Assembly: GCF_013328205.1 (NCBI RefSeq)
Contig: NZ_JABULH010000005.1
Coordinates: 1 to 64,000, forward strand
Source of the DNA: Sphingomonas hominis
GTDB taxonomy: Bacteria > Pseudomonadota > Alphaproteobacteria > Sphingomonadales > Sphingomonadaceae
DNA length: 64,000 nt
Direction: 5' to 3'
Positions 52,654 through 62,434 of this stretch are shown here, one piece after another (positions within the stretch are counted from its first letter, which is position 1; every line of letters begins with the position of its first letter). Below the pieces are notes generated by a model that was given only the letters and a program-made list of their open reading frames with translations, did no database searches and was not told the DNA's origin. The translations under genes and the position numbers were made by a program.

Positions 52654-53987
52654 GCGCCCACCTCTGCCCGGTGCTGCCTGCGCAGGCGCGTGCCGATCGG
52701 CGGCACGGCGTGGCCGGCGGGGGTAAACTGACGCAGCGCGACATAGGCCAGGGTTAGCATCAACCCCGACGCGCGCTCGTTCTGCAACAAGGTCACGCTG
52801 GTCAGGCTGCTGATCCCGCCGAACAGGATCACCGCCACCCACAATCGCGCGTAACGATCATAGGGCAAGCGGCCATAGGCGGCCGTAACCGGCACCACCA
52901 GCAGCGCGGCATAGCCCAGCACCGCGCCCGGCCATCCGGTGGTGACGAGCAGGTCGAGAAACGAATTGTGCGCATTCCCCATCCGCATCAGCATCGCGTC
53001 GCCCGACCGGAACAGCGGCCCCTCCTCGCCGAGGAAAAAGGACGAATAGCCGCTGCCGAACAGCGCGTGGCTGCCGACATAGCGCCACAACACGCCCCAC
53101 AGATGCGTCCGCCCCGCCAGTGTCGCGTCGCCGAACACGCTCGTCAGCAGCATCGGCATCACCAGGGCCGCCGCCACCCCAACCAGCATGACGAGCGGCG
53201 CGATCACCAGCGTCGCCAGCAAACCCGGCGCGTAAAGCGCCGCCGTGCGCAGCCCCGTGAGCAGCAGCAGCGAAAGCGCGAGCGCCAGTAGTGAGGTCTT
53301 CGCCCCCGCCAACAGCATCAGCACGACCAGCGGCACCACCAGCAGTGCCAGCCACCCGCGCCGCCGCCCACGCGCCATCGCCAGCACCAGCAGCACCGCG
53401 AAGGCGAGCAGCTCGCCGAACTTCGCCTTGTGCGGGTGCAGCCCGCGCCACAATCCGGCGAGCGTCGGCTCCACCGCGTCGTTGGCGTGATGGATCGCGA
53501 CATCGGGCCGCAGCAGCACCGCGGCGAGGTCGGCCGCCACGAAGGCGAGCAACGTCCAGCCGAGCACGCCGACCAGGCTGCGCTGCGTGCGAAACGTCAC
53601 GACCAGCGCCGCCACGCCGAGGAAATACACCAGCTGCTTGCCCCATCCGATCACCGCCTTGCCCGGCACCGGCGACACGACGACGGTGAAACCCGACCAG
53701 CACAGGAATGCGAGCAGCCACGGATCGAACAACCGCAGCGGATAGGCCGGACGCACCCACCATATCACGCCCGCGAGCACCGCCAGCGCGAGGTAGAAGG
53801 GCATGAACAGCCGCTGGTCGACCACCGCATATTGCGCGAACGCGGCGCCGCGATCCTGCAACGCCTGCGGCCCGATCGCCGACACGTAAGCTACCGCGAC
53901 CAGCATAACCCCCGGAACCCATGGCACTGCGCGTCGGCGCGCGCGCGCGGGCACCACCCGGCTCTTGCCCGCTGCTACGATGGCCAT
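52650..53987 (-). CDS. O-antigen ligase/polymerase-like protein (Wzy)
   Basis: A 445-residue inner-membrane protein with 10 to 12 hydrophobic segments. The large periplasmic loop holds the Wzy_C pattern: RTHLWGVLWRYVGSHALFGSG, then SSFF, and GNAHNSFLDLLVTTGWPGA with the conserved H-N-S-F-L-D. These features fit a polymerase joining lipid-linked repeats. ATG 53987 overlaps the end of the acyltransferase gene by 13 bases. In this locus polymerase is more likely than ligase because wzx and wzc partners are present. Confidence 0.85.
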   Translation of the reverse strand: MAIVAAGKSRVVPARARRRAVPWVPGVMLVAVAYVSAIGPQALQDRGAAFAQYAVVDQRLFMPFYLALAVLAGVIWWVRPAYPLRLFDPWLLAFLCWSGFTVVVSPVPGKAVIGWGKQLVYFLGVAALVVTFRTQRSLVGVLGWTLLAFVAADLAAVLLRPDVAIHHANDAVEPTLAGLWRGLHPHKAKFGELLAFAVLLVLAMARGRRRGWLALLVVPLVVLMLLAGAKTSLLALALSLLLLTGLRTAALYAPGLLATLVIAPLVMLVGVAAALVMPMLLTSVFGDATLAGRTHLWGVLWRYVGSHALFGSGYSSFFLGEEGPLFRSGDAMLMRMGNAHNSFLDLLVTTGWPGAVLGYAALLVVPVTAAYGRLPYDRYARLWVAVILFGGISSLTSVTLLQNERASGLMLTLAYVALRQFTPAGHAVPPIGTRLRRQHRAEVGA

Positions 53988-55918
53988 CCGAAATCGCGCA
54001 TCAACTGCCGCGCCGCCGCCTGCGTTACGTGGCCTTCGTCGAAGTGGATCGGCACGCCCGGCGCGGCTAACAGCCGGCACGCGCTCCGCGGGCACTCGCG
54101 CAACGTAACCGAGTAGTAATTGGCGCCCGCCGCTAGCGCGATCGCCCGGATCGCACGCTCCCGGCGCGCACCATGCCGTCGGAATCGATCGATCCCGCGC
54201 GCATTGCCGGCCTGCACCGCACGCGCCAGCAGCAGCGGCACGCTGCCGTCATATTCGACGGCCGGCCCGACCACCGTCACCGCGACGCCGTGCGCGCGGA
54301 TAAAGGCGATCGTCCGCGCCAGCGCCGCATCCTCCGACGCCAGCCAGCGCCCGGCGAGCACCACCGCCTCCACCTGGCGATGGGCGACCAGGTCCGCGAA
54401 CACGTGCCGCATCAGCGCGGTGCAACGCGCCGCGCCGCGCGCCTCGATCAGCGGACGGCACCCCGCGGCGGTCGCCTGCATCACGTCGGCATCGGGGAAG
54501 CGCTCGGCGATCGAGCGCCAATATTGCGCGGCGTAGCTGTCGCCGATCACCAGCAGCGCGCGCCGGCCGGGCCGCCGCGCCAGGCAGCGCGCGGCGTCGA
54601 ACCCCGGCGCGTTGTCGGTGACGAAGCAGGTGCCGCGCCGGAACTGCGCGCGTCCAACTGCGCTGCGCTCGTAATCCACAAAGGACGCGAGCGCCGACAC
54701 TGCCGGTCGGACCGGCCGCAGCCACCCGGCCGTCGCCCCCGCGCCGAGTCCGAGCGTCACCAGCGCTGCGGCTACCGCCAGTGCGGCCGCGATCACGCCG
54801 GCGGGCGACGCGCTACGCCAGCGCCGCATCGCCGGCCGCTCGACCAGGTAAAAGGACAGTGCCCCGACCACGACCGACACCGCGACCAGCATCGCCGCCT
54901 CCGCCACTCCCAAGGTCAGGCCGAAGCGCAGGCGATAGAAAGTGACGATCGGCCAATGCCACAGGTAAACCGAATAGGAGATCATCCCCAGCCAGCGCAG
55001 CGACCGCGACCCGAGTAGCGTCCCCGCGCGGGTGCCCGCGCCACAGCCGAGCACCAGCGCCGCACCCACGCACGGCAAGAGCGCGGTGGGTGCGGGAAAC
55101 GGCAGGTCGGGCTTGAGCATCACCAGCGCGAGCAGCATCATCGCGACACCGGCCGCACTCGCCGCCTCGCGCACCCAGTTCCCGGCCCACCAAGTCCTAG
55201 GCCACCAGCCCTCGCCCGACCGATCTGCGCGCATCCTGACGCCCCCCGCTGCCAGCCACGCGCCGAGTGCCAGTTCCCACGCCCGCGCCGGCAGCAGGTA
55301 GAAACCCGCAGCCGGTTGATGGAATGCCTGCACCGTGCCGAGCGCGAACGACGCGACGCCGATGCCGAGTAGCATCGGACGCGGCGCCCATCCCCGCCGC
55401 GTCAGCCACAGCAGCAACAGCGGATGAAACAGGTAGAATTGTTCTTCCACCCCCAGCGACCAGCTGTGGAGCAGCGGCTGCGCCTCGCCGGCGGTGGCGA
55501 AATAGCCGGTGGTGGCGTTGAAATAGAAGTTCGACACCGACGCCGCGGTCGCCGCCGCGCTCTTGCCGACGCGCGAGATCTCGACCGGCAGCAGCGCGAG
55601 CATGGCATATCCGAGCGTCGCCAGCACCACCACCGTTAGCACCGGCACGATGCGCACGATCCGGCGCGCGTAGAAGCCCATAAGCGTGAACTGCCCGGCC
55701 GCCCGCGCGCGCAGCAGGTTACCGGTGATCAGATAGCCCGAGATGACGAGAAAGATGTCAACACCGGCGAAGCCACCGCGCGCGACACCCCACCCGCCAT
55801 CGGAGCCACCGACGTGGAACAACAGCACGCCGGCCACCGCGATCGCGCGCATCCCCGCGATGTCGCCGCGATGCTGCGCCGCCTGCGCACGATGCTCCTC
55901 GCCGCTCGTCTCTCTCAA
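53975..55918 (-). CDS. OafA-type acyltransferase with C-terminal SGNH domain
   Basis: About 647 residues. The N-terminal membrane acyltransferase-3 domain opens GDIAGMRAIAVAGVLLFHVG and has FAGVDIFLVISGYLIT, FYARRIVRIVP and SWSLGVEEQFYLFHPLLLL, covering about 10 spans. The periplasmic C-terminal domain is SGNH-like with LLVIGDSYAAQYW and a late FDEGHVTQ carrying Asp/His. Such fusions O-acetylate polysaccharides. The start is uncertain: TTG 55918 gives a normal distance to the first motif, and another TTG at 55978 is possible. It is first in the leftward assembly operon and overlaps wzy. Confidence 0.9.
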   Translation of the reverse strand: MRETSGEEHRAQAAQHRGDIAGMRAIAVAGVLLFHVGGSDGGWGVARGGFAGVDIFLVISGYLITGNLLRARAAGQFTLMGFYARRIVRIVPVLTVVVLATLGYAMLALLPVEISRVGKSAAATAASVSNFYFNATTGYFATAGEAQPLLHSWSLGVEEQFYLFHPLLLLWLTRRGWAPRPMLLGIGVASFALGTVQAFHQPAAGFYLLPARAWELALGAWLAAGGVRMRADRSGEGWWPRTWWAGNWVREAASAAGVAMMLLALVMLKPDLPFPAPTALLPCVGAALVLGCGAGTRAGTLLGSRSLRWLGMISYSVYLWHWPIVTFYRLRFGLTLGVAEAAMLVAVSVVVGALSFYLVERPAMRRWRSASPAGVIAAALAVAAALVTLGLGAGATAGWLRPVRPAVSALASFVDYERSAVGRAQFRRGTCFVTDNAPGFDAARCLARRPGRRALLVIGDSYAAQYWRSIAERFPDADVMQATAAGCRPLIEARGAARCTALMRHVFADLVAHRQVEAVVLAGRWLASEDAALARTIAFIRAHGVAVTVVGPAVEYDGSVPLLLARAVQAGNARGIDRFRRHGARRERAIRAIALAAGANYYSVTLRECPRSACRLLAAPGVPIHFDEGHVTQAAARQLMRDFGWPS

Positions 55919-56023
55919 ACAAGCCCCCGCCTGTTCCCGACCCGGTGGTATCCGGCGCGTCGAGGACAGACTACGCAAAACACGTAATCGGCGGTGGAAG
56001 TGTAAGCCTTTACCTTGTTTCGA

Positions 56024-57310
56024 TCACAACATGCCGGGCGCGAGCAGCCCCTGGTTCGCCATCCACTGCGTCATCGAACTCGACGGATGGACCCCGTCGT
56101 AGGTCGGGGGCACGCCGATCTGCGCGGCGAGATCGACGCGCCACTTGCCCGCGCCATTGTCGACCAACGCGGCGAGGTCGATCACCCGCTCGCACCCATA
56201 GGCACGCGCGTTGCCGCGAATCCAATCGGCCATTTGCACCAGCACCGCGCCCGGTGCGGTCACGTTCTGGTTGGCGAGCGTCGCCCAATTGTCGCTGGAC
56301 GCGGTGTGCGGCGGCGGTGTGACCGCCCAGACGCGGTGCCCCATGCCGACCAGCTCGTCGGTCCAGTTGAGCCAGCGATCCTGAAGCTGCGCCAGCGTCA
56401 GCCCCGTGAACGCGTCGTTGGTGCCGCTCAGCGCGTGGATCACGTGGGTGTAGCCCAACCGCTTCAGCGCACCCGTTCGCCCGACCCGCCGCGCGCCCGC
56501 GCCGCCGTTGACGTTAGTCAGATAATCGAGCCGATCGCCCGGCGCCGACAAGTTGCTCCACGCGACGCGGCTCGCCAGCGCGCGCTCGATCCAGCCCGAA
56601 TTGCCGTCGGCGTCATTATCCCAACCGAGCGAGCCGCCGCTAAGGCTGACGTTGCCGTAGCCGATCGAGTCGCCGACGATCGCGACGGCCGGATGCCGCC
56701 GCCGGTCGGGCGCGCGCCCGAGAATCGCGATCGGCTGCATCGCCGAGGGCATGGCACTCGCAACCGGCATGGTTCCGCCCCACGCCCAATCGGTCGCGTT
56801 CGCGCCGATGTAGCAGTAATCGTGCCCCGCGAGCACCGATCGGCTCGCGGCATAGCCCGACCCGCTCGGCACCCAGATGCGCGTGCCGATTGCCTCGCCC
56901 GCGCGGCGGTTGACCGCGACCGGCTCGGGCAGCAGCAGATGGTCGGCCGGCACACTCGGCGACAGATTGCCGTTCGCGCTGACGCGCCGCACCACCGCCG
57001 CACCGTTGCCGGTTGCGCCCCACATCGTCTGTGCGCCCCAGGTCGGCTCGACGCCGAGGTGGATGCCGGCGAGCGCCGCGGTCGCGATCTCGCCGGGCTG
57101 CAACGTCCAGCCGGCGTAGACCGGGATTACGTCGAGCGCGCCGTACGGCAATATGTGCCGCATCCGCGAGACGCCCGGATTGTTCGACGCCACCGCGCGC
57201 CCGAACGCCGCGCCGGTGCGGCAGGCAATCGGAAAATAGCCCTCATGCCGCGCTTCCGCCAGCGCGCGCGCACCGAGCGCCAGCCCCTGCGCCTCGATAT
57301 CCAGCGCCAT
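56024..57310 (-). CDS. SGNH/GDSL hydrolase with beta-rich N-terminal region
   Basis: A 428-residue protein. The C-terminal half is an SGNH hydrolase: VAIVGDSIGYGN carries the nucleophile Ser, ALSGTNDAFTG the Asn block, and TYDGVHPSSS the Asp/His pair. The first 200 residues are glycine- and strand-rich without a recognised domain and recall phage tail or spike architecture. No signal peptide is evident. Its ATG lies 2 bases after the stop of a 144-residue gene, so they form a pair. A role in removing acyl groups from polysaccharide is inferred. Confidence 0.8.
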   Translation of the reverse strand: MALDIEAQGLALGARALAEARHEGYFPIACRTGAAFGRAVASNNPGVSRMRHILPYGALDVIPVYAGWTLQPGEIATAALAGIHLGVEPTWGAQTMWGATGNGAAVVRRVSANGNLSPSVPADHLLLPEPVAVNRRAGEAIGTRIWVPSGSGYAASRSVLAGHDYCYIGANATDWAWGGTMPVASAMPSAMQPIAILGRAPDRRRHPAVAIVGDSIGYGNVSLSGGSLGWDNDADGNSGWIERALASRVAWSNLSAPGDRLDYLTNVNGGAGARRVGRTGALKRLGYTHVIHALSGTNDAFTGLTLAQLQDRWLNWTDELVGMGHRVWAVTPPPHTASSDNWATLANQNVTAPGAVLVQMADWIRGNARAYGCERVIDLAALVDNGAGKWRVDLAAQIGVPPTYDGVHPSSSMTQWMANQGLLAPGML

Positions 57311-57312
57311 TG

Positions 57313-57747
57313 TCACTGCTCCACGCGGTAGGAAAGCGTGCCCGCGGTGCGCGCGAACTGGAGGTAATAGGTGGCACCTGCCACGCTCTCCTCGCCGATC
57401 GCGGCGTTGACGTTGCCGCTCCATACGCCCTTCGCCGATCCATCGATGAAGGTCAGCGGTCGCCGCGTCGCGCCGTTGTCGCTCGATCGCAGCAGGGTGA
57501 CGGTGCCGCTCCACTCGCCCGCCAGCGTGACGACGATCGCGCGGCTCAGGTCCGGCGCGAACGGGCCGAACACACCGCTCTCCGCGCTGGCCCCCGCCAG
57601 CGGCACCGATCCCGCCGCAGCGGTTACCGCGCGCGTCGGCAGCGGGTTGGCGCGATCAACCGCCACTGCCGCACCGTCGCGCGCGCCAAACGTCAGCGCG
57701 ATCTGCGGCACGAACCCGCCGGGCGCCTCCACCTGTACCTCGTCCAT
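57313..57747 (-). CDS. Small beta-rich, phage-tail-like protein
   Basis: A 144-residue protein without signal peptide or membrane span. Short strands separated by Gly/Asp turns (FVPQIALTFGARDGAAVAVD, then VVTLAGEWSGTVTLLRSSDN and GATYYLQFARTAGTLSYRVE) suggest an all-beta sandwich of the kind often found in phage tail accessory proteins. I cannot name a family. It is the first gene of a two-gene unit with the SGNH hydrolase. No other phage structural gene is nearby. Confidence 0.55.
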   Translation of the reverse strand: MDEVQVEAPGGFVPQIALTFGARDGAAVAVDRANPLPTRAVTAAAGSVPLAGASAESGVFGPFAPDLSRAIVVTLAGEWSGTVTLLRSSDNGATRRPLTFIDGSAKGVWSGNVNAAIGEESVAGATYYLQFARTAGTLSYRVEQ

Positions 57748-58132
57748 CGTACCGCCTCCCTTTTTTGTTCACGGTACGTTCCGGCTATTGGCTCGCAACC
57801 TTGTAGGACAGCGACAATCTCGTCGGTAGCGCCGGGCCGGATATCTCGGCCGACCGGTGGAGCTGGCGGCCGGCACCGCACCTTCGTGACGGCACCGGGC
57901 GCGATGTGCATGACCACGCCCGCGATGCGTCTCGCTGCTTGCAAGGCGTCGGCTGCGCCGCACGTGGATGCGGTCGCAGAACGCGCAAAGACTTACGCAG
58001 AAGCCCACGCATCTTCGGCACCGCAGCAGGTTTTAACCACCTGTCGACCCGATGGCGGCAAGTTCCCCGTCACGGTTGATGCAGGGCGGCGCGCATGTCA
58101 CACGTTGCTCGGCCGGGCGGAATGGGGGACGT
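57748..58132. other. Intergenic region between divergent units
   Basis: 385 bases between the leftward SGNH pair and the rightward acyltransferase. No credible gene, repeat or terminator is seen. Promoters for both directions should lie here; CGGTACG/CGTACCG-like dyads occur near both ends of 57745-57780. Confidence 0.45.
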
Positions 58133-59260
58133 GTGGCGATCGCAGGAAGGATCGGCTCGATCGACGCGCTGCGCGGAATTGCCGCGCTGTGCGTCTGCGT
58201 ACAGCATGCGGTCCACCCCATCATCATACATCCCGCCACTATGCCCGAAGCGCGCGCGTGGCTGTCGGCGATCACGGTCGATCGCTTCGATCTCGGGCGC
58301 TACGGCGTGGTGCTGTTCTTCCTCGTCAGCGGCTACGTGGTCCCGTTCAGCCTACATGGCGCGCACGCGCTGCGGCGCTTCGCGCTCACCCGCGCGATAC
58401 GGCTCTATCCGGCCTTCTGGCTCTCGCTCATCGCTGTTGTCGCAACCGCTCCGGCGCTGCCGCCAATGGCGCAGGTCGTGGCCAACCTCACGATGGCGCC
58501 CAGTTTGTTGGGGCAGCAACCGCTGTCAGGCGTGTACTGGACCTTGTTCGTCGAACTCGCCTTTTATACACTGTGCGTCGCGCTGTTCGCGGCCGGGCTG
58601 TTGCGGCGAGCGGGCGCCGTGTTCACGCTCGGGCTCGCTTGTGTCGCGCTGCCGGTCGCGGGCGTGCTGCTGCGCGATGCCGGCGTGCACGCGCCGGTCG
58701 TCTATCTCGGCGCGCATCTGTCGTTCCTGTTCGCGGGCACGCTGATGCGGATCGCGCACGAGCACGCGCGCCGCGCGGCCACCTGCTATGCCGTCACCCT
58801 GATGCTGCTCGCACTTGCCGCCATGCCGCTACTCGCCGCTCAGCCCGATCACAGCTTCACGCTGTCGACGCCTATTGGCGTGCTGCTCGCCGGGATTGCC
58901 GCCGCCGCTACCTTCGCGATGTTGCACAATCGTGCGGGTGCGACATCGCCGACGCTGCTGCGGCTCGGCGCGATCAGTTACTCGATCTACCTCTTCCACA
59001 TCCCCGTCACGCGCGTGGCAGCGTTGATCGTCCCGCCCGCGAACGCCGGTGCGGCGATCCTGTTCATCGCGCTCACCGTCGCGGCAACCGTTGCGCTCGC
59101 CACCGCCGTCTACACGGGGGTCGAGCGTCCGATGATCGCCCGAGGCAAGCGGCTATGGCGACGCCCAACGCGGAGCTCGCCGTCGCACCGTGAACGGCCA
59201 ACGTGTTCAAACATCAGGGTTGGTGTCGGGCCGCCAGAGGGTCAAGGACGCCCGAGGTGA
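58133..59260 (+). CDS. Acyltransferase-3 family membrane protein
   Basis: A 375-residue membrane O-acyltransferase. The start is GRIGSIDALRGIAALCVCVQ, then YGVVLFFLVSGYVVPFSL, RAIRLYPAFWLSLI, GVYWTLFVELAFYTLC and a late ISYSIYLFHIPVTRV, all family landmarks. Unlike the other acyltransferase in the locus it lacks an SGNH domain. GTG 58133 is supported by GGGGGA a few bases upstream. The last 30 residues are Arg/Pro-rich and probably not conserved. It likely decorates the polysaccharide or its lipid-linked unit. Confidence 0.88.
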   Translation: MAIAGRIGSIDALRGIAALCVCVQHAVHPIIIHPATMPEARAWLSAITVDRFDLGRYGVVLFFLVSGYVVPFSLHGAHALRRFALTRAIRLYPAFWLSLIAVVATAPALPPMAQVVANLTMAPSLLGQQPLSGVYWTLFVELAFYTLCVALFAAGLLRRAGAVFTLGLACVALPVAGVLLRDAGVHAPVVYLGAHLSFLFAGTLMRIAHEHARRAATCYAVTLMLLALAAMPLLAAQPDHSFTLSTPIGVLLAGIAAAATFAMLHNRAGATSPTLLRLGAISYSIYLFHIPVTRVAALIVPPANAGAAILFIALTVAATVALATAVYTGVERPMIARGKRLWRRPTRSSPSHRERPTCSNIRVGVGPPEGQGRPR

Positions 59261-59352
59261 ACCATTGTAACTAGCAGGCAACGTCGCTTCCGATAGGGAG
59301 GCGACCCGCCGCTAACTCCGACACCCGACATCCGGCCTGATCGAAGACCGCG

Positions 59353-60711
59353 CTAGAATGCGTTGCGGTGGACTAGCACCTTGAACGTCGCGACCAGGAT
59401 CTGAATGTCGCGCACCACGCTCCAATCGTTGATATATTCCAGGTCGGCGTCGAGCCGGTTAGTGAGGTCCTCGGTCCGGTGCGTCGCACCGCGGAAACCT
59501 CGGACCTGCGCCAGCCCGGTCAGCCCCGGCTTGCAAGCGTGGCGATGGTGGTAGCGCGGGTCTACCTCCCAGAACAACTGGTCGCCCGCCAGCGACCCCA
59601 GCGCGTGGGGGCGCGGACCGACGAAGCTCATCTCGCCGCGCAGGATGTTGAACAATTGCGGCAGCTCGTCGATGCTGGTTGCGCGGATCAGGCGGCCGAC
59701 GCGGGTCACCCGCTTGTCGTCGCGCGAGGTCGATTGCGCGCCCGCGGTGTCCGACAATTCGGTGCGCATGCTGCGGAACTTGAACATGGGGAACAGCCGA
59801 TTGCCGTAGCCGACGCGCGGTTGAACGAAGAACGCCTTGCCCGGACTGTCGAGCTTCACCGCGATGAACACCGCCAGCAGCAACGGCGCGAGAAATACGA
59901 TCGCCGGCACCACGATGGCGAGGTCGAGGATTCGCTTCATCACCCGCTCGCGCGTCGGCAGCGCGCCGGTGGACACGAGCACGGTCGCGATCCCGGCGAA
60001 ATGCTTGTTGCCGATCGCGCCGAACTGGTCGAGCTCGGGCACCAGCAATTCGGTGCGCACCGCGCTGCCCTTCATCGTCACCGCCCAGAACGCGCGCCGC
60101 TCGGGCAGGCAGGCGACGAACGCCTCGTCGACGCCCTTCAACGCCTGCGCCAGCCGATCGAGAAAATAGGGGTGGGGCGCGCCCGCACCTGGATCGATCC
60201 GCTGCGCGTCGAGTGTCGCCACGTTATGCGGCAGGTCGATCGCCAGCCCGTCGAGCACGACCAGCCGCGACACCGCCGATCCGCTCAGCATCCGCTCGCC
60301 CACGCGTCCCAATATCGTGCGAAACAGGATCAGCAGCGCCCCCGACAGCACCAGCGATCCGCCAGCGAACAACCGCGGCACATAGGCCGCGCGGTTGAGG
60401 CAGAATGACACAAACACCGCCAGCAGCAACGCCGCCATCAGCGACACCAGGCTGGAGCCCGTGCCGCGCAGCCATTGCTCCAGCGCGGCCGGGCGCAGGT
60501 TGCGGATCTCAATCAGCAGAAACAGCGAGAAGGTCGCGATGAACAGACCGAAGGTGCGCGCGTCCTGCCACAGGTCGGGCTGAAGGTAGCGCGCCAACCA
60601 GAAGCCGAGCGCCACGGCGAGTGCATCGACCAGCAGGATACCGACGTACAGCCGCAGCCGCAGCCGACGCTTTAAGCGGCTCCGCTTTCCCGTTGCGGCA
60701 GCATCCAACAT
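59353..60711 (-). CDS. Polyprenyl glycosylphosphotransferase (initiating enzyme, GelB/SpsB-like)
   Basis: A 452-residue priming enzyme that transfers a sugar-1-phosphate to undecaprenyl phosphate. The N-terminal part has about four membrane helices ([20 protein letters not shown] onward). A further helix is followed by the catalytic bacterial sugar transferase domain: [60 protein letters not shown] and GPRPH, then [12 protein letters not shown]. By analogy with sphingans the first sugar may be glucose, but this cannot be read from the sequence. ATG 60711 gives a family-like N-terminus. Confidence 0.93.
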   Translation of the reverse strand: MLDAAATGKRSRLKRRLRLRLYVGILLVDALAVALGFWLARYLQPDLWQDARTFGLFIATFSLFLLIEIRNLRPAALEQWLRGTGSSLVSLMAALLLAVFVSFCLNRAAYVPRLFAGGSLVLSGALLILFRTILGRVGERMLSGSAVSRLVVLDGLAIDLPHNVATLDAQRIDPGAGAPHPYFLDRLAQALKGVDEAFVACLPERRAFWAVTMKGSAVRTELLVPELDQFGAIGNKHFAGIATVLVSTGALPTRERVMKRILDLAIVVPAIVFLAPLLLAVFIAVKLDSPGKAFFVQPRVGYGNRLFPMFKFRSMRTELSDTAGAQSTSRDDKRVTRVGRLIRATSIDELPQLFNILRGEMSFVGPRPHALGSLAGDQLFWEVDPRYHHRHACKPGLTGLAQVRGFRGATHRTEDLTNRLDADLEYINDWSVVRDIQILVATFKVLVHRNAF

Positions 60712-60917
60712 GATTACAACAACCGCTCCCTCGAAGCCGCCCCGCTTAGCCGCTAGGCAGGACCAACGGTAGTGGCAAAAATCTACTCTGCGCGCACCAC
60801 GTGTCGCACGCTTGAACAGGTGATGGTCGGCCATCACCGCGCCGGAACACTTGGGGCATTCCACTGTTGAGCATGTGACACGGCTCGCCACGCAGCGGCC
60901 GTTACGGGAGAGAATGC

Positions 60918-61088
60918 GTGAGAGATCGCCGTGCCGAAGTGGCTGTTCCATTCACTTACGCTCACGGCGATGGTTCATTCGTGAACCGGGTGAAGGCAGT
61001 CCATCCCAACAATGCCGCGATCATCGCCGGATTGGCAGTGACGTGTTGGCTTCCGATTGCGCTGTCCGCTTATTGGCTGGCTGGCTAA
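60918..61088 (+). CDS. Very small single-span membrane protein (56 aa)
   Basis: GTG 60918, with GGGAGAG at 60906-60912 upstream, opens a 56-codon frame ending TAA at 61088. The first 30 residues are polar (VRDRRAEVAVPFTYAHGDGS...) and the last 25 form one membrane span (IIAGLAVTCWLPIALSAYWL). The good ribosome-binding site and protein-like layout support a real gene. Its span resembles the 43-residue protein at 37962, on the other side of the polysaccharide locus. Function is unknown. Confidence 0.6.
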   Translation: MRDRRAEVAVPFTYAHGDGSFVNRVKAVHPNNAAIIAGLAVTCWLPIALSAYWLAG

Positions 61089-61161
61089 TCACTCAGCGCA
61101 CCGAAGACCTCGAAAGCACCGACTTGCTATTATCCAGCGGGTCGGCAAGGGGTGTAGCTGA

Positions 61162-61383
61162 CGTGTAGCGTGGAGAAGGACAATCCGGCGTTTCCTTCGT
61201 CCGTTCGCGTCGCGTCGCATCAATCCGCGGGTGCCCGCAGGTCTTCGAATATTCGCAATCGGTGACGTTCACGGCCGGATCGATTTGCTCGATCAGATGC
61301 TCGTGATCATCGACGAAGAGCACGCACGCCGGGGCGCTTCCCAAAAACTGATCGTGTTTCTCGGCGATCTGTTGGACCGTCCA
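61162..61383 (+). pseudogene. Truncated metallophosphoesterase (N-terminal fragment)
   Basis: The plus-strand frame from 61162 encodes RVPAGLRIFAIGDVHGRIDL, then KLIVFLGDLLDR, and stops at 61392. The GDVHGR and GDLLDR blocks are the first two metal-binding motifs of serine/threonine-phosphatase-type metallophosphoesterases. The fragment breaks off exactly where GDxxDRG should continue, at about 61383, and all later motifs are missing. No good start codon is seen. It abuts a broken glycosyltransferase in the opposite orientation. Confidence 0.75.
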
Positions 61384-62284
61384 ACAGCTTGAACAATCGC
61401 TCCACTGCGGCGACGCGACTATTAGGGGAAAGCTGGTCAGCGCCACGCCGGTACGTTCTCCTTCCAGCACCGCGTTCAAGTCGCCCACCGCTGCGTCGCC
61501 CAGGCACGCCGCAGCCGAGATATTTGGGGAGGTTGGTCGGTGCGCTGTCAATCTTGGTATATACCCGCTTCATGATCGCGCCGCCCACCGTCATGCGCGC
61601 GATCAGCACGGGTACCTGCGTGTGGTCCGCCGCGACGAGCTCGAGCCCGTCGGCCGCGATCCCCAGCGCCGCGACGCGTTGGTGGATGAAATCGTGCTCG
61701 TGCCGATTGACCACCAGCAACCGCGCGTCCGGCCGCTTCTCGGCGATCAATTTATAACATTACAGCACCTCGTCGAAGAGGTACCAGGTCCCGACCGAGC
61801 CGAGGTAGCCGAGCGTGAACGGCCCCTCGGGGCGTGTCGCGGGCGTACGGAAGCGATCGAGGTCCGCGCACGTTAGGATGATCGACATCGCAACGTCGCG
61901 TCCGCGCAGGTACGGAAACGACCTGATCTCGCCCGCCAGAGCGTGGGTCAGCGTGACGCCGTCGTCGGCATCAACCAGCAACCCCTCTTCCAGCCCCTTC
62001 ACCGTGCGATACACCGCGCCCTCGCGCGGCCACAGCCCGCCATCTACGCGCTCGTCCGCCCACAATCCGCGCATGTCGAACAGCAGCTTGGCTCCGTAAG
62101 CGCGCTTCACCCCTCGCGCCATCAGCGCGGGCAGGTAGCTGCGCGCGTGCACGATGCGCACCCGGTGACGCAGCGCGGGGGCCAGCGCGCGCGCGGTACC
62201 GTGGGCGATGTCGAACAAGGTCGCGGGAACGCTCGGCGCCTTGTGATAGGTCAGCGGATGCCGGCCGGCGCAATCGCTCGGCAA
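61384..62284 (-). pseudogene. Degraded GT4-type glycosyltransferase
   Basis: Pieces of one enzyme are readable on the minus strand. Frame A from 62284 gives HPLTYHKAPSVPATLFDIAH, AKLLFDMRGLWADERVDGG and FTLGYLGSVGTWYLFDEVL, then an in-frame TAA (61762-61760). The same frame resumes with IAEKRPDARLLVVNR up to YLGCGVP. A second frame then gives CLGDAAVGDLNAVLEGERTG and VALTSF. Frame A returns with SPNSRVAAVERLFKLLD. So there is one nonsense codon and two compensating frameshifts. The N-terminal 80 or so residues are missing, and the C-terminal end stops at the metallophosphoesterase junction. It is non-functional. Confidence 0.85.
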
Positions 62285-62434
62285 TACGCTTCATCTTCAA
62301 GATTCGGTGATGCGCGCGCCGCGGCGATTGGCGGCAACACGACGTAAATGTATAATAGCCCGGAGCTCAAATGCTCCGGGCTTGCGGTTTGGGACATGGC
62401 TATTAGGACGACGCGCGGCTGGGGGATTGATCAA

